This document shows, in pieces, positions 6,715-15,780 of a stretch of 64,000 bases of DNA. The notes beneath the pieces are model-generated. The model did no database searches. It saw only the letters and a program-made list of their open reading frames with translations, and was not told the origin of the DNA. Position numbers and translations under genes: made by a program. Each line of letters opens with the position of its first letter. Position 1 is the stretch's first letter. The DNA is from Oceanibaculum nanhaiense (GTDB taxonomy: Bacteria > Pseudomonadota > Alphaproteobacteria > Oceanibaculales > Oceanibaculaceae), in NCBI RefSeq assembly GCF_002148795.1, contig NZ_MPOB01000011.1:1-64000 (forward strand), given 5' to 3'.

Positions 6715-8007
6715 TCAGAGCGCTTCGATGCGAATCAGGCGCGGAGGTTCCACCACGCTGTCCAGCGCGGCGATCCTCTCTATGGCCTGCATCATACCCG
6801 CTTCCTCGGTTTCATGGGTGGTAATCACCACCGGAACCGGTTCTGACGGATCGCGCGCCTGTTGCAGCACGGATTCCATCGACACCGCATTGTCGCGGAA
6901 GGCCGCGGCCACATCGGCGATCACGCCGGGCTGGTCCCTGACCATCAGGCGAATGTAATAGGCGCCGTAATGGTGCCCCATCGGCGCGGTTTCGCCGGGC
7001 GCCAGCCTGACAGGCGGCAGCCCCAGAGCAGGTGCATTGTGGCCGCGCGCAATGTCCAGAATGTCGGCGACAACGGCAGAGGCGGTCGGTCCCTCGCCGG
7101 CCCCGCGTCCGGTCAGCAGCACATTGCCGACAGGGTCGGCCTCGACGAAGACGGCGTTGAACACGCCCTCGACATGGGCGATGGGAGCGGCCAGCGGCAC
7201 CATGCAGGGATGCACGCGCTGCTCGATCCCATGGTCCGTCACGCCGGCGATGCCCAGCAGCTTGATGCGGTAGCCGAGCTGTTCGGCGAAGGCGAGATCC
7301 AGCGCCGAGATATGGCGGATGCCCTCGACATGAATGCCACTGAAATCCAGTTCCCGGCCAAAGGCGACGCTGGTCAGGATGGCCAGCTTGTGCGCCGCGT
7401 CGATGCCATCCACATCGAAGCTGGGATCGGCCTCGGCATAGCCCAGCTTCTGCGCGTCGGCCAGCACGTCGGCGAATTCCCGGCCGGTCTCGCGCATGGT
7501 GGAAAGAATGTAGTTGCAGGTGCCGTTGAGGATGCCATGCACCCGCTTCACGCGGTTTGCGGCCAGCCCTTCCCGCAGCGCCTTGATGACCGGAATGCCG
7601 CCGGCCACCGCCGCCTCGTAGGCGAGCGTCACCCCTGCGGTCTCGGCGGCCTTGGCGAGCGCGGTGCCATGCAACGCCAGCAGCGCCTTGTTGGCGGTTA
7701 CCACCGGCTTGCCGGCGGCGATGGCGGCCTCGATCAGCTCGCGGGCCACGCCGTCCGATCCGCCGATCAGCTCCACCACCACATCGACCTCGGGGTCGGC
7801 AGCCAGCGCTCGGGCATCCTCGTGCCAGCGGCAGCCAGACAGATCGACGCCGCGATCCCTGGTGCGGTCGCGTGCGGCGACGGCGGTGACCCGGATTTCG
7901 CGGCCGCAGCGTGCGGCCAGCAACTCGGCCTGATCGCGCAGCAATTTCGCGACGCCGCCCCCGACCGTACCCAGGCCGGCGATTCCGATACGAAGCGCGC
8001 CGCTCAT
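6715..8007 (-). CDS. hom: Homoserine dehydrogenase
   Basis: A 430-residue NAD(P)-dependent homoserine dehydrogenase, reducing aspartate semialdehyde to homoserine for threonine and methionine synthesis. The N-terminal Rossmann motif is GIAGLGTVGGG (8-18). The catalytic domain contains GILNGTCNYIL and YAEADPSFDVDGIDAAHKL. A C-terminal ACT domain (about 350-425, YYIRLMVRDQPGVIADVAAA) indicates allosteric control, usually by threonine. It lacks an aspartokinase domain, so it is the monofunctional form. It is the first gene of the hom-glpX-recJ transcript. The 173 bp upstream hold no obvious attenuator. Confidence 0.96.
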   Translation of the reverse strand: MSGALRIGIAGLGTVGGGVAKLLRDQAELLAARCGREIRVTAVAARDRTRDRGVDLSGCRWHEDARALAADPEVDVVVELIGGSDGVARELIEAAIAAGKPVVTANKALLALHGTALAKAAETAGVTLAYEAAVAGGIPVIKALREGLAANRVKRVHGILNGTCNYILSTMRETGREFADVLADAQKLGYAEADPSFDVDGIDAAHKLAILTSVAFGRELDFSGIHVEGIRHISALDLAFAEQLGYRIKLLGIAGVTDHGIEQRVHPCMVPLAAPIAHVEGVFNAVFVEADPVGNVLLTGRGAGEGPTASAVVADILDIARGHNAPALGLPPVRLAPGETAPMGHHYGAYYIRLMVRDQPGVIADVAAAFRDNAVSMESVLQQARDPSEPVPVVITTHETEEAGMMQAIERIAALDSVVEPPRLIRIEAL

Positions 8008-8180
8008 GCCAGCCTCAATGTGTCATGGTGCGGCGCGGCGGCCGGCGCCGGAAGCGATGCAATGGACATGGAACCCCAGATGGCGAATGCGGAATGGTGA
8101 CGGATAGCCAGTCAATATTGGCCGCACCTATTTAGCCCCGGACGAGGCAAAAGTCGATTGTCGAAGGTAAGGCGGGACGG

Positions 8181-9485
8181 TCAGTAATCGACGAAGATTT
8201 CCACCCGGCGATTGCCCGTCTCGCCCGCCGGCATGACCTCGTAATAGACCGGCTGGCTGTCGCCGACGCCGGCAACCTGCATGACCCTGGCCGGCACACC
8301 CAGGCGCGCCAGTTCCTGTGCCACCGTCTCGGCGCGGCTGACCGACACCTGGAAATTGGCGAGCTGATGCTGCAGCGGCCGCATGTCGGTGGTCCGGCTG
8401 CTGGCATGGCCGACAATGCGCAGCGTGCCGCCGGTCTTGCGATACTCGGCCGCAATCTTGCGCAAGGTCTCACGCTCGGACGGGTCAAGCGCCGTGGAGC
8501 CATGGCCGAACAGAATGGTCGCGGCCAGATAGGAGATGCCAGCCCTGTCGGACGCGGCTGGGGCGGCGGTGTCCTGCGCCGTCGCTGCCTGGGTTCCTGT
8601 TTGGGCGCCTGTCTGGGTGGGCTCCGCGCTGCGGGTGGCGACCGGCGATGCCGAGCGGGCGAACTGCTCCTGGTATATCTCGGTTGCTGTGCGCGCTTGG
8701 GGTTCCGTTCTGGACGCGGTCTTTGCAGGTTCGGTCATTGCGGCAGAAGCGCTCGGCTGGGGTGCGCTTGACTCTGTCGCAGTGGACTGGGGCGCGCTCG
8801 GCTGCGGGGCGGTGGCGGGCGCCATCGGCGGCTTGCTGTCGTCAGCCGCTTCCGCAGCGGCGGCACGTTCCGCCAGAACTTCCTGGCGGCGGCGTTCCAG
8901 CATTGCAGCGCCAACGGACTGGGTCTCTGTCGGCTCGGCGCGGGACGCAATCCGCGCGGCAGGAGGCCTTGCGGCAGATGGCGCGGACGGAGTGGTCTCT
9001 GCTGTTGTCGGGGTCGCCGAGGCTGGCGCAGTGGGGGCTGGCGCAATGGGGGCTGGCGTAGCCACCGCAGGGGGCGGGGTCGGCGCGGCGGCTGGTGCCG
9101 TCCGGGAGGCACCTGAGGACGAGCCGGTGTTGATCGCATTGGCAGGCTGTTGGTCGGTATAGCGGGCCTGGTCGCGGTCGGCCACCAGCCCTTGCTGCGT
9201 CGCGCGGCGTTCGCTTGGGCTGCTGATATCGGCGGGACGGGCGGGAACCGACCCAAGATTGGGGTAGGCCTGGCTTTCGCCGGAGCGCTCGGCAGCGGGG
9301 CGCTCGGCAGCGGGGCGCTCGGTGGCCGGCGCCTCATCATCCTCGAACAGGCTGGTGGCCCCCTTGTACCATTCCACCGGGTTGACGGCGTCCGGCACCG
9401 ACGAACAGCCCGCAAGCAGCAACAGGCCAGCCGTTGCCGCCAGCCCGATTTTCATTCCGCGTCCGTGCCTGCCCTGCCGCCGCAT
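8181..9485 (-). CDS. OmpA-domain lipoprotein with long Ala/Pro-rich linker
   Basis: About 434 residues. A signal peptide ends in the lipobox LLLLAGC, so the mature protein should be lipid-anchored. Residues from about 45 to 330 are low-complexity Ala/Pro/Thr/Ser/Glu with no fold visible. The last 110 residues form an OmpA-like peptidoglycan-binding domain with a typical NRRVEIFV ending. The likely job is tethering the outer membrane to peptidoglycan. The start is uncertain: an ATG at 9491 directly abuts a GGGGG sequence, whereas the ATG at 9485 has six bases of spacing and was preferred; a third ATG at 9455 is also possible. It is transcribed divergently from phaC. A 15-bp tandem repeat lies in the linker. 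Confidence 0.85.
   Translation of the reverse strand: MRRQGRHGRGMKIGLAATAGLLLLAGCSSVPDAVNPVEWYKGATSLFEDDEAPATERPAAERPAAERSGESQAYPNLGSVPARPADISSPSERRATQQGLVADRDQARYTDQQPANAINTGSSSGASRTAPAAAPTPPPAVATPAPIAPAPTAPASATPTTAETTPSAPSAARPPAARIASRAEPTETQSVGAAMLERRRQEVLAERAAAAEAADDSKPPMAPATAPQPSAPQSTATESSAPQPSASAAMTEPAKTASRTEPQARTATEIYQEQFARSASPVATRSAEPTQTGAQTGTQAATAQDTAAPAASDRAGISYLAATILFGHGSTALDPSERETLRKIAAEYRKTGGTLRIVGHASSRTTDMRPLQHQLANFQVSVSRAETVAQELARLGVPARVMQVAGVGDSQPVYYEVMPAGETGNRRVEIFVDY
9285..9329 (-). repeat. 15-bp in-frame tandem repeat in the lipoprotein linker
   Basis: GCGCTCGGCAGCGGG occurs twice exactly (9285-9299 and 9300-9314), followed by a diverged third copy (9315-9329). It encodes ERPAAERPAAER. 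Because the unit is a multiple of three, copy-number change would lengthen or shorten the linker without a frameshift. Confidence 0.8.
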
Positions 9486-9609
9486 CTGCATCCCCCGGTC
9501 AGTACAATTTTTCCATTGGATTAACGGCTTATATCACATCCGGCAAGCATGGCGGAGCCTCAAGACCACATCGCCGGATCAAACGCACGAATCTTGTCAC
9601 GAAATTCCC

Positions 9610-9639
9610 TTAACGTCGCCACGGTCTGGATAATATAAT
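9610..9639 (+). promoter_or_regulatory. Candidate phaC promoter
   Basis: TTAACG (9610-9615), an 18-bp spacer and a perfect TATAAT (9634-9639) lie about 90 bp upstream of phaC. The stretch downstream is AT-rich and contains GGCATT and AATGCC arms about 30 bp apart, which might be an operator. Confidence 0.5.
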
Positions 9640-9730
9640 GTGTGGGCAAGCGTTAAGGCATTCGATGGATTTGTAATAATTCGATAATTTAAATGCCATA
9701 AACCGTAACAAATACCTGCCGGTGCAAGAG

Positions 9731-11536
9731 ATGAATGATAAATCGGAAACGATGACGAAAGTCCCGGATCCAGTACAGCTCTCCCAATCCATGAGCAGTA
9801 TTGCCGAGCGCAGCCAGAAGCTGATCGCCAGCTATCTGGAAAAGCAGGCGGCTTCGAATGGTCACGCCAGCTCCAATGACCCGTTGAATATTGGTCAGGC
9901 CTTCCTGGAAATGACCGCGAAGATGATGGGCGATCCCACACAGATGATGCAGTCGCAGCTGGCACTCTGGCAGGATTATATGCAGCTCTGGCAGAACGCC
10001 AGCAAACGCTTCATGGGCGAGGAGGAAGTGCCGCCGATGGTGGCGCCCGACACCGGCGACCGGCGTTTCAAGGATCCGGCCTGGGAGGAGAATTACGTCT
10101 TCGACTTCATCAAGCAGTCCTACCTGCTGACCGCGCGCTGGATGCAGTCCACGGTCAATAAGGTCGAGGGGCTGGATTCGAAGACCGCGCAGAAGGTGGA
10201 TTTCTACACAAGGCAGTTCGCCGATGCGATGGCGCCCTCCAATTTCGTCATGACCAACCCGGAGGTGCTGCGCGCCACCGTTGAAAGCGGCGGCGAAAAC
10301 CTGGTCAAGGGGCTGGAGAACCTGCTGTCCGACCTGGAACGCGGACAGGGCAAGCTGTCGATCAAGATGACCGACATGGACGCCTTCAGGGTCGGCGAGA
10401 ACATCGCCACGGCGCCCGGCAAGGTGGTGTTCCAGAACGAGTTGATGCAGCTGCTGCAGTTCAGCCCGACGACGGAAGAGGTCTATCGTCGGCCGCTGCT
10501 GATCGTGCCGCCCTGGATCAACAAATATTACATCCTGGACCTGCGCGAGAAGAACTCCTTCATCCGCTGGGCGGTGGCTCAAGGGCTAACAGTGTTCGTC
10601 ATTTCCTGGGTCAATCCGGATGAGAGCCTGGCACAGAAGAGCTTCGAGGATTACATGCTGGCCGGCCCGCTCGCCGCGCTCGACGCCATCGAGAAGGCGA
10701 CCGGCGAGAAGGACGCGAACGTCATCGGCTATTGCATCGGCGGCACGCTGATGGCGGCCACCCTCGCTTACATGACGGCGAAGAAGAGCGACGCGCGCAT
10801 CAAGTCGATCACCTATTTCACGACCATGGTCGATTTCGAAGAGGCCGGCGAGCTGTCCGTCTTTATCGACGAGGAGCAGTTGCAGGCCCTGGAATCCAAG
10901 ATGGACGAGAAAGGCTATCTCGACGGGGCGGCGATGGCGACGACCTTCAACATGCTGCGCGCCAACGACCTGATCTGGTCCTTCGTCGTCAATAATTACC
11001 TGCTGGGCAAGGAACCCTTCCCCTTCGACCTGCTGTACTGGAATGCCGATTCCACGCGCATGCCGGCCCAGATGCACAGCTTCTACCTGCGCAAATGCTA
11101 CCAGGAGAACAAGCTGGTCGAGCCGGGCGGCATCACGCTGGACGGGGTGAAGATCGATCTGCGCACGGTGAAGACGCCGACCTATATCCTCTCCGCCAAG
11201 GACGATCATATCGCGCCCTGGAAATCGACCTATGCCGCGACCCAGCTCTATGCCGGGCCGGTGAAGTTCGTGCTGTCGGGGTCGGGGCATATTGCCGGCG
11301 TGGTGAATCCGCCGGCGGCGCAGAAATATTGCTACTGGACGAACAGCCGCAAGCCCAAGACCCCGGACAAATGGCTGGAGGGCGCCACCCAGAATCCCGG
11401 CTCCTGGTGGACCGACTGGGCGGAATGGGTCGGCAAGCAGGGCGGCGGCAAGGTTCCTGCGCGCAAGCCCGGCGACGGCAAGCTGAAGGTGATCGAGGAC
11501 GCGCCCGGCTCCTACGTGAAGGTCACGCTGAAATAG
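9731..11536 (+). CDS. phaC: Class I poly(R)-hydroxyalkanoate synthase
   Basis: About 601 residues, the normal size for class I PHA synthase, which polymerises (R)-3-hydroxyacyl-CoA into storage polyester at granule surfaces. The lipase-box-like nucleophile motif GYCIGG, with the catalytic Cys, lies near residue 333. The catalytic Asp and His are in the segments SAKDDHIAPW and GSGHIAGVVN. The N-terminal PhaC_N region is complete. A GTG at 9722 (three codons upstream) and an ATG at 9752 are alternative starts, and none has a strong Shine-Dalgarno. No phaA, phaB, phaR or phasin gene is adjacent, so the monomer supply must be encoded elsewhere. Confidence 0.96.
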   Translation: MNDKSETMTKVPDPVQLSQSMSSIAERSQKLIASYLEKQAASNGHASSNDPLNIGQAFLEMTAKMMGDPTQMMQSQLALWQDYMQLWQNASKRFMGEEEVPPMVAPDTGDRRFKDPAWEENYVFDFIKQSYLLTARWMQSTVNKVEGLDSKTAQKVDFYTRQFADAMAPSNFVMTNPEVLRATVESGGENLVKGLENLLSDLERGQGKLSIKMTDMDAFRVGENIATAPGKVVFQNELMQLLQFSPTTEEVYRRPLLIVPPWINKYYILDLREKNSFIRWAVAQGLTVFVISWVNPDESLAQKSFEDYMLAGPLAALDAIEKATGEKDANVIGYCIGGTLMAATLAYMTAKKSDARIKSITYFTTMVDFEEAGELSVFIDEEQLQALESKMDEKGYLDGAAMATTFNMLRANDLIWSFVVNNYLLGKEPFPFDLLYWNADSTRMPAQMHSFYLRKCYQENKLVEPGGITLDGVKIDLRTVKTPTYILSAKDDHIAPWKSTYAATQLYAGPVKFVLSGSGHIAGVVNPPAAQKYCYWTNSRKPKTPDKWLEGATQNPGSWWTDWAEWVGKQGGGKVPARKPGDGKLKVIEDAPGSYVKVTLK

Positions 11537-11553
11537 CGCTCCCTACCCGCCCC

Positions 11554-12081
11554 CTACCCGCCATAGGAGGCGTGGTGGGCCTTCGCGGTTTCCGCATAGC
11601 GCCGCGCTGAATCCGCGATCTCCGCGATATCGGCTTCGGTAAGGTCGCGCAGATAGCGCGCCGGCCGCCCGGCCCAGAGCTGGCCCGAGGGGATGCGCTT
11701 GCCGGGCGTCAGCAAAGCGCCGGCGGCAAGCATGGCGTTGCTCTCGATCACGCTGCCATCCATCGCGCAGGCCTGCATGCCGACGAAGCTGCGGTCCTGC
11801 AGCGTGCAGGCATGCAGGATCGCGGTGTGGCCGACCGTCACCTCGTCGCCGACGAAGCAGCCCAGCCCCTTGCCCTGCACATGTACCACCGTGCCGTCCT
11901 GGATGTTGGTTCGCTTGCCGACGCGGATGGCCTGAATGTCGCCGCGCAGCGTGCAGGAGAACCAGATGCTCGAGTCCGCCCCGATCTCGACATCGCCGAT
12001 GATCGCCGCGTTCGGCGCGATGAAGGCGGACGGGTCTATCGTCGGGGTGACGCCCTTATAGGGCAGGATCAGGGCGGACAT
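11554..12081 (-). CDS. Gamma-carbonic-anhydrase-like hexapeptide-repeat protein
   Basis: A 175-residue left-handed beta-helix protein of the gamma-carbonic anhydrase/YrdA/PaaY group. Hexapeptide repeats run through most of the chain (IAPNAAIIGDVEIG, GTVVHVQG, VTVGHTAILHACTL). Three histidines, in VVH and in GHTAILH, sit at the zinc-binding positions of the family. Members range from true carbonic anhydrases to thioesterases, so the substrate is uncertain. The start at 12081 has GGAGAG nine bases upstream and was preferred over two ATGs immediately before it. It follows argC on the same strand by 26 bp and may be co-transcribed. It is convergent with phaC. Confidence 0.88.
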   Translation of the reverse strand: MSALILPYKGVTPTIDPSAFIAPNAAIIGDVEIGADSSIWFSCTLRGDIQAIRVGKRTNIQDGTVVHVQGKGLGCFVGDEVTVGHTAILHACTLQDRSFVGMQACAMDGSVIESNAMLAAGALLTPGKRIPSGQLWAGRPARYLRDLTEADIAEIADSARRYAETAKAHHASYGG

Positions 12082-12107
12082 CGGCATCATCTCTCCGTTA
12101 TGGGCCG

Positions 12108-13160
12108 TTACGGGAACATCGGCGGCTGGGTGAGCGCCGTGGTTTCCGGCAATCCTGCCATCACATTCATGTTCTGCACCGCCTGGCCCGACGCACCCTT
12201 CACCAGATTGTCGATGACCGAGACGATGATGGCGCGCCCCTTCAGCCGGTCGGCGACCACGCCGATCAGCGTGAAGTTCGAACCGCGCACATGCCGCGTC
12301 GATGGCACCTGGCCCAGCGGCAGAACCCGCACGAAAGGCTCGCCTTCATAGCGCTTGGCCATCGTCTCGCGCAGATCGGCGGCAGTCGCACCATTCGCCA
12401 GCCGCACATAGGCGGTGGACAGGATGCCCCGGCTCATCGGCATCAGATGCGGGGTGAAATTCACGATGATCGGCCGCCCGGCGGCCTGTGTCAGCCCCTG
12501 CTCGATCTCCGGCGCATGGCGGTGGCTGGCCACGCCATAGGCATGGATGCCTTCGGTGACCTCGGTGAAGAGCGAGCCTTCCTTGGCCGCCCGGCCGGCG
12601 CCGGACACGCCGGACTTGGCGTCGATGACGATATCGTCGGCGTCGATCAGATCGGCTTCGACCAGCGGCACCAGCGGCAGCTGCGCGGCGGTCGGATAGC
12701 AGCCGGGATTGGCGACCAGTCGGGCCTTGGCAACCGCATCGCGGGCCAACTCGGTGATGCCGTACACCGCCTCCTTCTGCAACTCGGGCGCCAGATGGGC
12801 ATGGCCGTACCATTCGGCATAGGTATCGACATCGTGCAGCCGGAAGTCGGCGGACAGATCAACTACCTTCAGATGCTTCGGCAAGGCGGCGATCACCTCC
12901 TGCGTGGTGCCATGCGGCAGCGCGCAGAACACCAGGTCGCACAGGCTGTAATCGGCATCCTCGACCTTGGTCAGTACCGGCAGGTCGAGATAGGCCAGAT
13001 GCGGGAACACGTCGCCCAGCGGCTTGCCGGCGGCGCGGTCGCCGGTCAGCAGGGTCGGACGCGCGGAAGGATGCTGCGCCAGCAGTCGGATCAGTTCAGC
13101 GCCGGTGTAACCGCTGGCGCCCAGAATGCCGACCCGGATGTGGTTCGACGATGCTGTCAT
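12108..13160 (-). CDS. argC: N-acetyl-gamma-glutamyl-phosphate reductase
   Basis: A 350-residue ArgC, the NADPH-dependent third step of arginine synthesis. The N-terminal motif GILGASGYTGAELIRLL binds NADP, and the catalytic cysteine sits in NPGCYPTAAQLPL. The C-terminal substrate-binding region HRHAPEIEQGL and FTPHLMPMSRGI is typical. The ATG at 13160 has GGAGAGGAAG directly upstream; an open frame extending further up overlaps the rpsI terminator side and is not needed. It lies downstream of rplM-rpsI but is separated from them by a strong terminator. Confidence 0.96.
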   Translation of the reverse strand: MTASSNHIRVGILGASGYTGAELIRLLAQHPSARPTLLTGDRAAGKPLGDVFPHLAYLDLPVLTKVEDADYSLCDLVFCALPHGTTQEVIAALPKHLKVVDLSADFRLHDVDTYAEWYGHAHLAPELQKEAVYGITELARDAVAKARLVANPGCYPTAAQLPLVPLVEADLIDADDIVIDAKSGVSGAGRAAKEGSLFTEVTEGIHAYGVASHRHAPEIEQGLTQAAGRPIIVNFTPHLMPMSRGILSTAYVRLANGATAADLRETMAKRYEGEPFVRVLPLGQVPSTRHVRGSNFTLIGVVADRLKGRAIIVSVIDNLVKGASGQAVQNMNVMAGLPETTALTQPPMFP

Positions 13161-13251
13161 CTTCCTCTCCTTCCGAAATTCCGCCCGCCTGGGGATGGCC
13201 CCACAAGGCAGACAGTGTGCAACAAAACAGTGAAAACCCTGTGACACAACG

Positions 13252-13285
13252 AAAAACGGGGCGCCCCTGCTGGGACGCCCCGTTT
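13252..13285 (-). terminator. Intrinsic terminator of rplM-rpsI
   Basis: AAACGGGGCG (13254-13263) and CGCCCCGTTT (13276-13285) form a perfect 10-bp stem with a 12-nt loop. Read on the minus strand the structure ends in GTTTTTCG, giving a five-T run. It lies 25 bp after the rpsI stop. Confidence 0.85.
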
Positions 13286-13310
13286 CCGGTAGTCGTTTCC
13301 CTTGAGGGAC

Positions 13311-13790
13311 TTAACGCTTCGAGAACTGGAAGCTACGTCGCGCCTTGGCACGGCCGTACTTCTTGCGCTCGACGACGCGGCTGTCACGGGTCAGGAACCC
13401 GCCCTGCTTCAGGGCGCCACGCAGCGCAGGCTCGAAATTGATGAGCGCGCGGCTGATGCCATGGCGCACGGCGCCGGCCTGGCCGGACAGGCCACCACCG
13501 GTCACGGTGCAGATCACGTCATACTGATCGACGCGGCCGGCGGCCTCGAACGGCTGCCGCACGATGAGGCGCAGCACCGGACGGGCGAAATACACCTCCT
13601 GGTCGCGGCCATTGACCACGACACGACCGTTGCCCGGCTTCACCCAGACGCGGGCGATGGCATTCTTGCGGCGGCCGGTGCCATAGGCACGACCCTGTGC
13701 GTCGATCTTCGGCTCGGCCGGAGCGGCCTCGACAGCCTCGGACACCAGGTCCTTCAGCGCGTCCATGCCCTGATTCTCAACAGTGGTCAT
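13311..13790 (-). CDS. rpsI: 30S ribosomal protein S9
   Basis: A 159-residue uS9 with the family signature [21 protein letters not shown] and the basic C-terminal tail [14 protein letters not shown], which reaches the P-site tRNA. An acidic N-terminal extension of about 30 residues is common in alphaproteobacteria. It starts 3 bp after the rplM stop, the usual L13-S9 operon. A strong terminator follows. Confidence 0.98.
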   Translation of the reverse strand: MTTVENQGMDALKDLVSEAVEAAPAEPKIDAQGRAYGTGRRKNAIARVWVKPGNGRVVVNGRDQEVYFARPVLRLIVRQPFEAAGRVDQYDVICTVTGGGLSGQAGAVRHGISRALINFEPALRGALKQGGFLTRDSRVVERKKYGRAKARRSFQFSKR

Positions 13791-13793
13791 GGA

Positions 13794-14258
13794 TTAGGCA
13801 CTCCTCTTGTTCTTCGGATTCATCGCCGCGAGGTCGAGAACCTCCGGCTGCTGCGCCTCGTGCGGATGCTCGGTACCGGCATAGACCTTCAGGTTGCCCA
13901 TCAGCTTGTTGCGCAGCGGGCCCTTGGTCATCATACGCTCGACCGCCTTCTGGATCGCGCGCTCCGGGAACCGGCCGCCCAGGATCTGACCCATGGTCCG
14001 CTCCTTGATGCCGCCCGGATGACCGGTGTGCCAGTAGAACTTCTTGTCGGTCAGCTTCTTGCCGGTCAGCTTCACCTTCTCGGCATTCACGACGATGATG
14101 TTATCGCCGGTGTCGATATGCGGGGTGAAGGTCGGCTTATGCTTGCCACGCAGACGCATGGCGATAACCGAGGCCAGTCGGCCCAGAACAACGCCTTCAG
14201 CGTCGATCAGGACCCACTTCTTCTCGATCTCCGACGGTTTGGCGGAGTAGGTCTTCAT
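13794..14258 (-). CDS. rplM: 50S ribosomal protein L13
   Basis: A 154-residue uL13. Recognisable segments are [45 protein letters not shown] and [12 protein letters not shown]. It is the first gene of rplM-rpsI and has a good housekeeping promoter 58-86 bp upstream. Its start is fixed by the family N-terminus [10 protein letters not shown]. Confidence 0.98.
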   Translation of the reverse strand: MKTYSAKPSEIEKKWVLIDAEGVVLGRLASVIAMRLRGKHKPTFTPHIDTGDNIIVVNAEKVKLTGKKLTDKKFYWHTGHPGGIKERTMGQILGGRFPERAIQKAVERMMTKGPLRNKLMGNLKVYAGTEHPHEAQQPEVLDLAAMNPKNKRSA

Positions 14259-14315
14259 GTCTGCCCCAATCGGCTGGAAACACGGTGAGAGGGTTCCCCC
14301 TCGTTCGAGGCCGAA

Positions 14316-14344
14316 TATCTACAGAAGCGCCGATAGGTGGTCAA
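14316..14344 (-). promoter_or_regulatory. Promoter of rplM-rpsI
   Basis: On the minus strand, TTGACC (14339-14344) and TAGATA (14316-14321) are separated by exactly 17 bp. It lies 58 bp upstream of the rplM ATG and is a strong match to the housekeeping sigma consensus. Confidence 0.7.
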
Positions 14345-14396
14345 TCGAAAAAGCAGGGCGTGATGCAAAAATAACGAAGCAATTTCAGCATGTTAT

Positions 14397-14417
14397 AAAA
14401 ACGGTATTATAATACCG
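14397..14417 (-). terminator. Terminator of the thioesterase gene
   Basis: CGGTATTATAATACCG (14402-14417) is a perfect 16-bp palindrome. On the minus strand it begins 3 bp after the thioesterase stop and is followed by TTTTTAT. Although AT-rich, the stem plus T-run fits an intrinsic terminator. An operator function for the downstream rplM promoter is an alternative. Confidence 0.6.
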
Positions 14418-14420
14418 CGC

Positions 14421-14849
14421 TCAAGGGGCCTTATTTTCCGGGGGAATCGAGTAGGTCGAGGTCACATGGCATACCGGTTCGTCATCGCCTTCCGAGAAAA
14501 TCGACACCTCGCCATAGGCCAGACGCCTGCCGCATTTCAGCAGCCGGCCCTTTGCAATCAGGTCGCCGGGCTTCGGGCGTTTCAGGAAATTGGCGGTCAG
14601 GTTCGTGGTGACGGCCAGCTTCACAATGCCGATCCGGCTCAGCACGCAGCCATACATGACGAAATCGGCGAGCCCCATCATGACCGGCCCGGTGATGGTG
14701 CCGCCGGGGCGCAGCAGATCGTCTCGGAACGGCAGGCGCGCCGTGGCCTCGCCATCTCCCACGCTCTCGAAGCGCACGCCGAGCTGCCCGACATAGGGCA
14801 CTTCCTCGCGGGCGATGCGGTCGAGTTCCTCAGCGGTCACCTTGCTCAT
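14421..14849 (-). CDS. PaaI-family hotdog thioesterase
   Basis: A 142-residue hotdog-fold protein of the PaaI/YdiI type, which hydrolyses acyl-CoA thioesters. Recognisable segments are LPFRDDLLRPGGTITGPVM, MGLADFVMYGCV and a strand-rich C-terminus ending in CHVTSTYSIP. The ATG at 14849 has GGGAGGGTAGGGG upstream; longer reading through to 15203 would overlap the divergent crotonase gene and lacks homology. The physiological acyl-CoA is unknown. The position next to a crotonase-family gene suggests acyl-CoA metabolism (inference). Confidence 0.85.
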   Translation of the reverse strand: MSKVTAEELDRIAREEVPYVGQLGVRFESVGDGEATARLPFRDDLLRPGGTITGPVMMGLADFVMYGCVLSRIGIVKLAVTTNLTANFLKRPKPGDLIAKGRLLKCGRRLAYGEVSIFSEGDDEPVCHVTSTYSIPPENKAP

Positions 14850-14961
14850 GCGCTTTCCCCTACCCTCCCTTGTTGACCCGGATACTTGCGCGATCCTGCG
14901 CCGGACGCCAGACTCAGCGAAAATAAGACCCGGCGAACAGCGGATATGAGGGAGACATGCT

Positions 14962-15765
14962 ATGGCCCATCCAGCCCCCCTGCCCGGCGACGGCGATAAT
15001 CTGCTGCGCAGCGACAGCGCCGGCATCGCCACGCTGACCCTGAACCGGCCGCAGGCGCGCAACGCGCTGTCCCTGGCCCTGATGAATGCCGTGACCCACG
15101 CGTTGGAGGCGATAGCCGGCGATGCCTCGGTAAAGGTGGTGGTGATCGCCGGCAATGGCCCTGCCTTCTGCGCCGGCCATGATTTGAAGGAGCTGCGCGC
15201 CAATCCGGACCGCGCCTTCTACGAGCAGACCTTCACCGCCTGCAGCCGGATGATGCAGGCGGTGGTGCGGTTGCCACAGCCGGTGATCGCGCGGGTGCAC
15301 GGCATCGCCACGGCGGCGGGCTGCCAGCTTGTCGCGTCGTGCGATCTCGCGCTTGCCGCCGACACTGCGCGTTTCGCCACGCCGGGCGTGAACATCGGCC
15401 TGTTCTGCTCGACGCCGATGGTGGCGCTGTCGCGCAATATCGGCCGCAAGCAGGCGATGGAGATGCTGCTGCTGGGCGAGATGGTGCCGGCCGCGCGGGC
15501 GCTGGAATTCGGCCTCCTCAACCAGGTGGTGCCGGAGGCGGAGTTGGAGGCGGCGGTCGCGGAAATGGCCGGAAAGATTGCCGCGAAATCGCCGCTGGTA
15601 CTGAAGATCGGCAAGGAAGCCTTCTACAGGCAGCTTGAACTGGGCCTGTCGGATGCCTACGACTATGCCAGCAAGGTGATGACCGAGAACATGCTGGCCC
15701 GGGATGCGGGCGAAGGCATTGACGCCTTCATCGAAAAGCGCCCACCGGTCTGGCAGGGTCACTAG
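14962..15765 (+). CDS. Crotonase-family (ECHDC3-like) enoyl-CoA hydratase/isomerase protein
   Basis: A 267-residue crotonase-fold protein. It has the oxyanion-hole segment FCAGHDLKEL and the glycine-rich HGIATAAGCQLVASCDLA. The two glutamates that catalyse hydration in classical enoyl-CoA hydratase are not present at the expected positions (ATAAGCQ and NIGLFCSTP). This pattern matches the ECHDC3 subgroup, whose reaction is poorly defined, so the usual label enoyl-CoA hydratase should be taken cautiously. It is followed 15 bp later by a CoA-binding-domain gene and is probably co-transcribed with it. Confidence 0.88.
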   Translation: MAHPAPLPGDGDNLLRSDSAGIATLTLNRPQARNALSLALMNAVTHALEAIAGDASVKVVVIAGNGPAFCAGHDLKELRANPDRAFYEQTFTACSRMMQAVVRLPQPVIARVHGIATAAGCQLVASCDLALAADTARFATPGVNIGLFCSTPMVALSRNIGRKQAMEMLLLGEMVPAARALEFGLLNQVVPEAELEAAVAEMAGKIAAKSPLVLKIGKEAFYRQLELGLSDAYDYASKVMTENMLARDAGEGIDAFIEKRPPVWQGH

Positions 15766-15780
15766 AAGACAAGGAAGATC

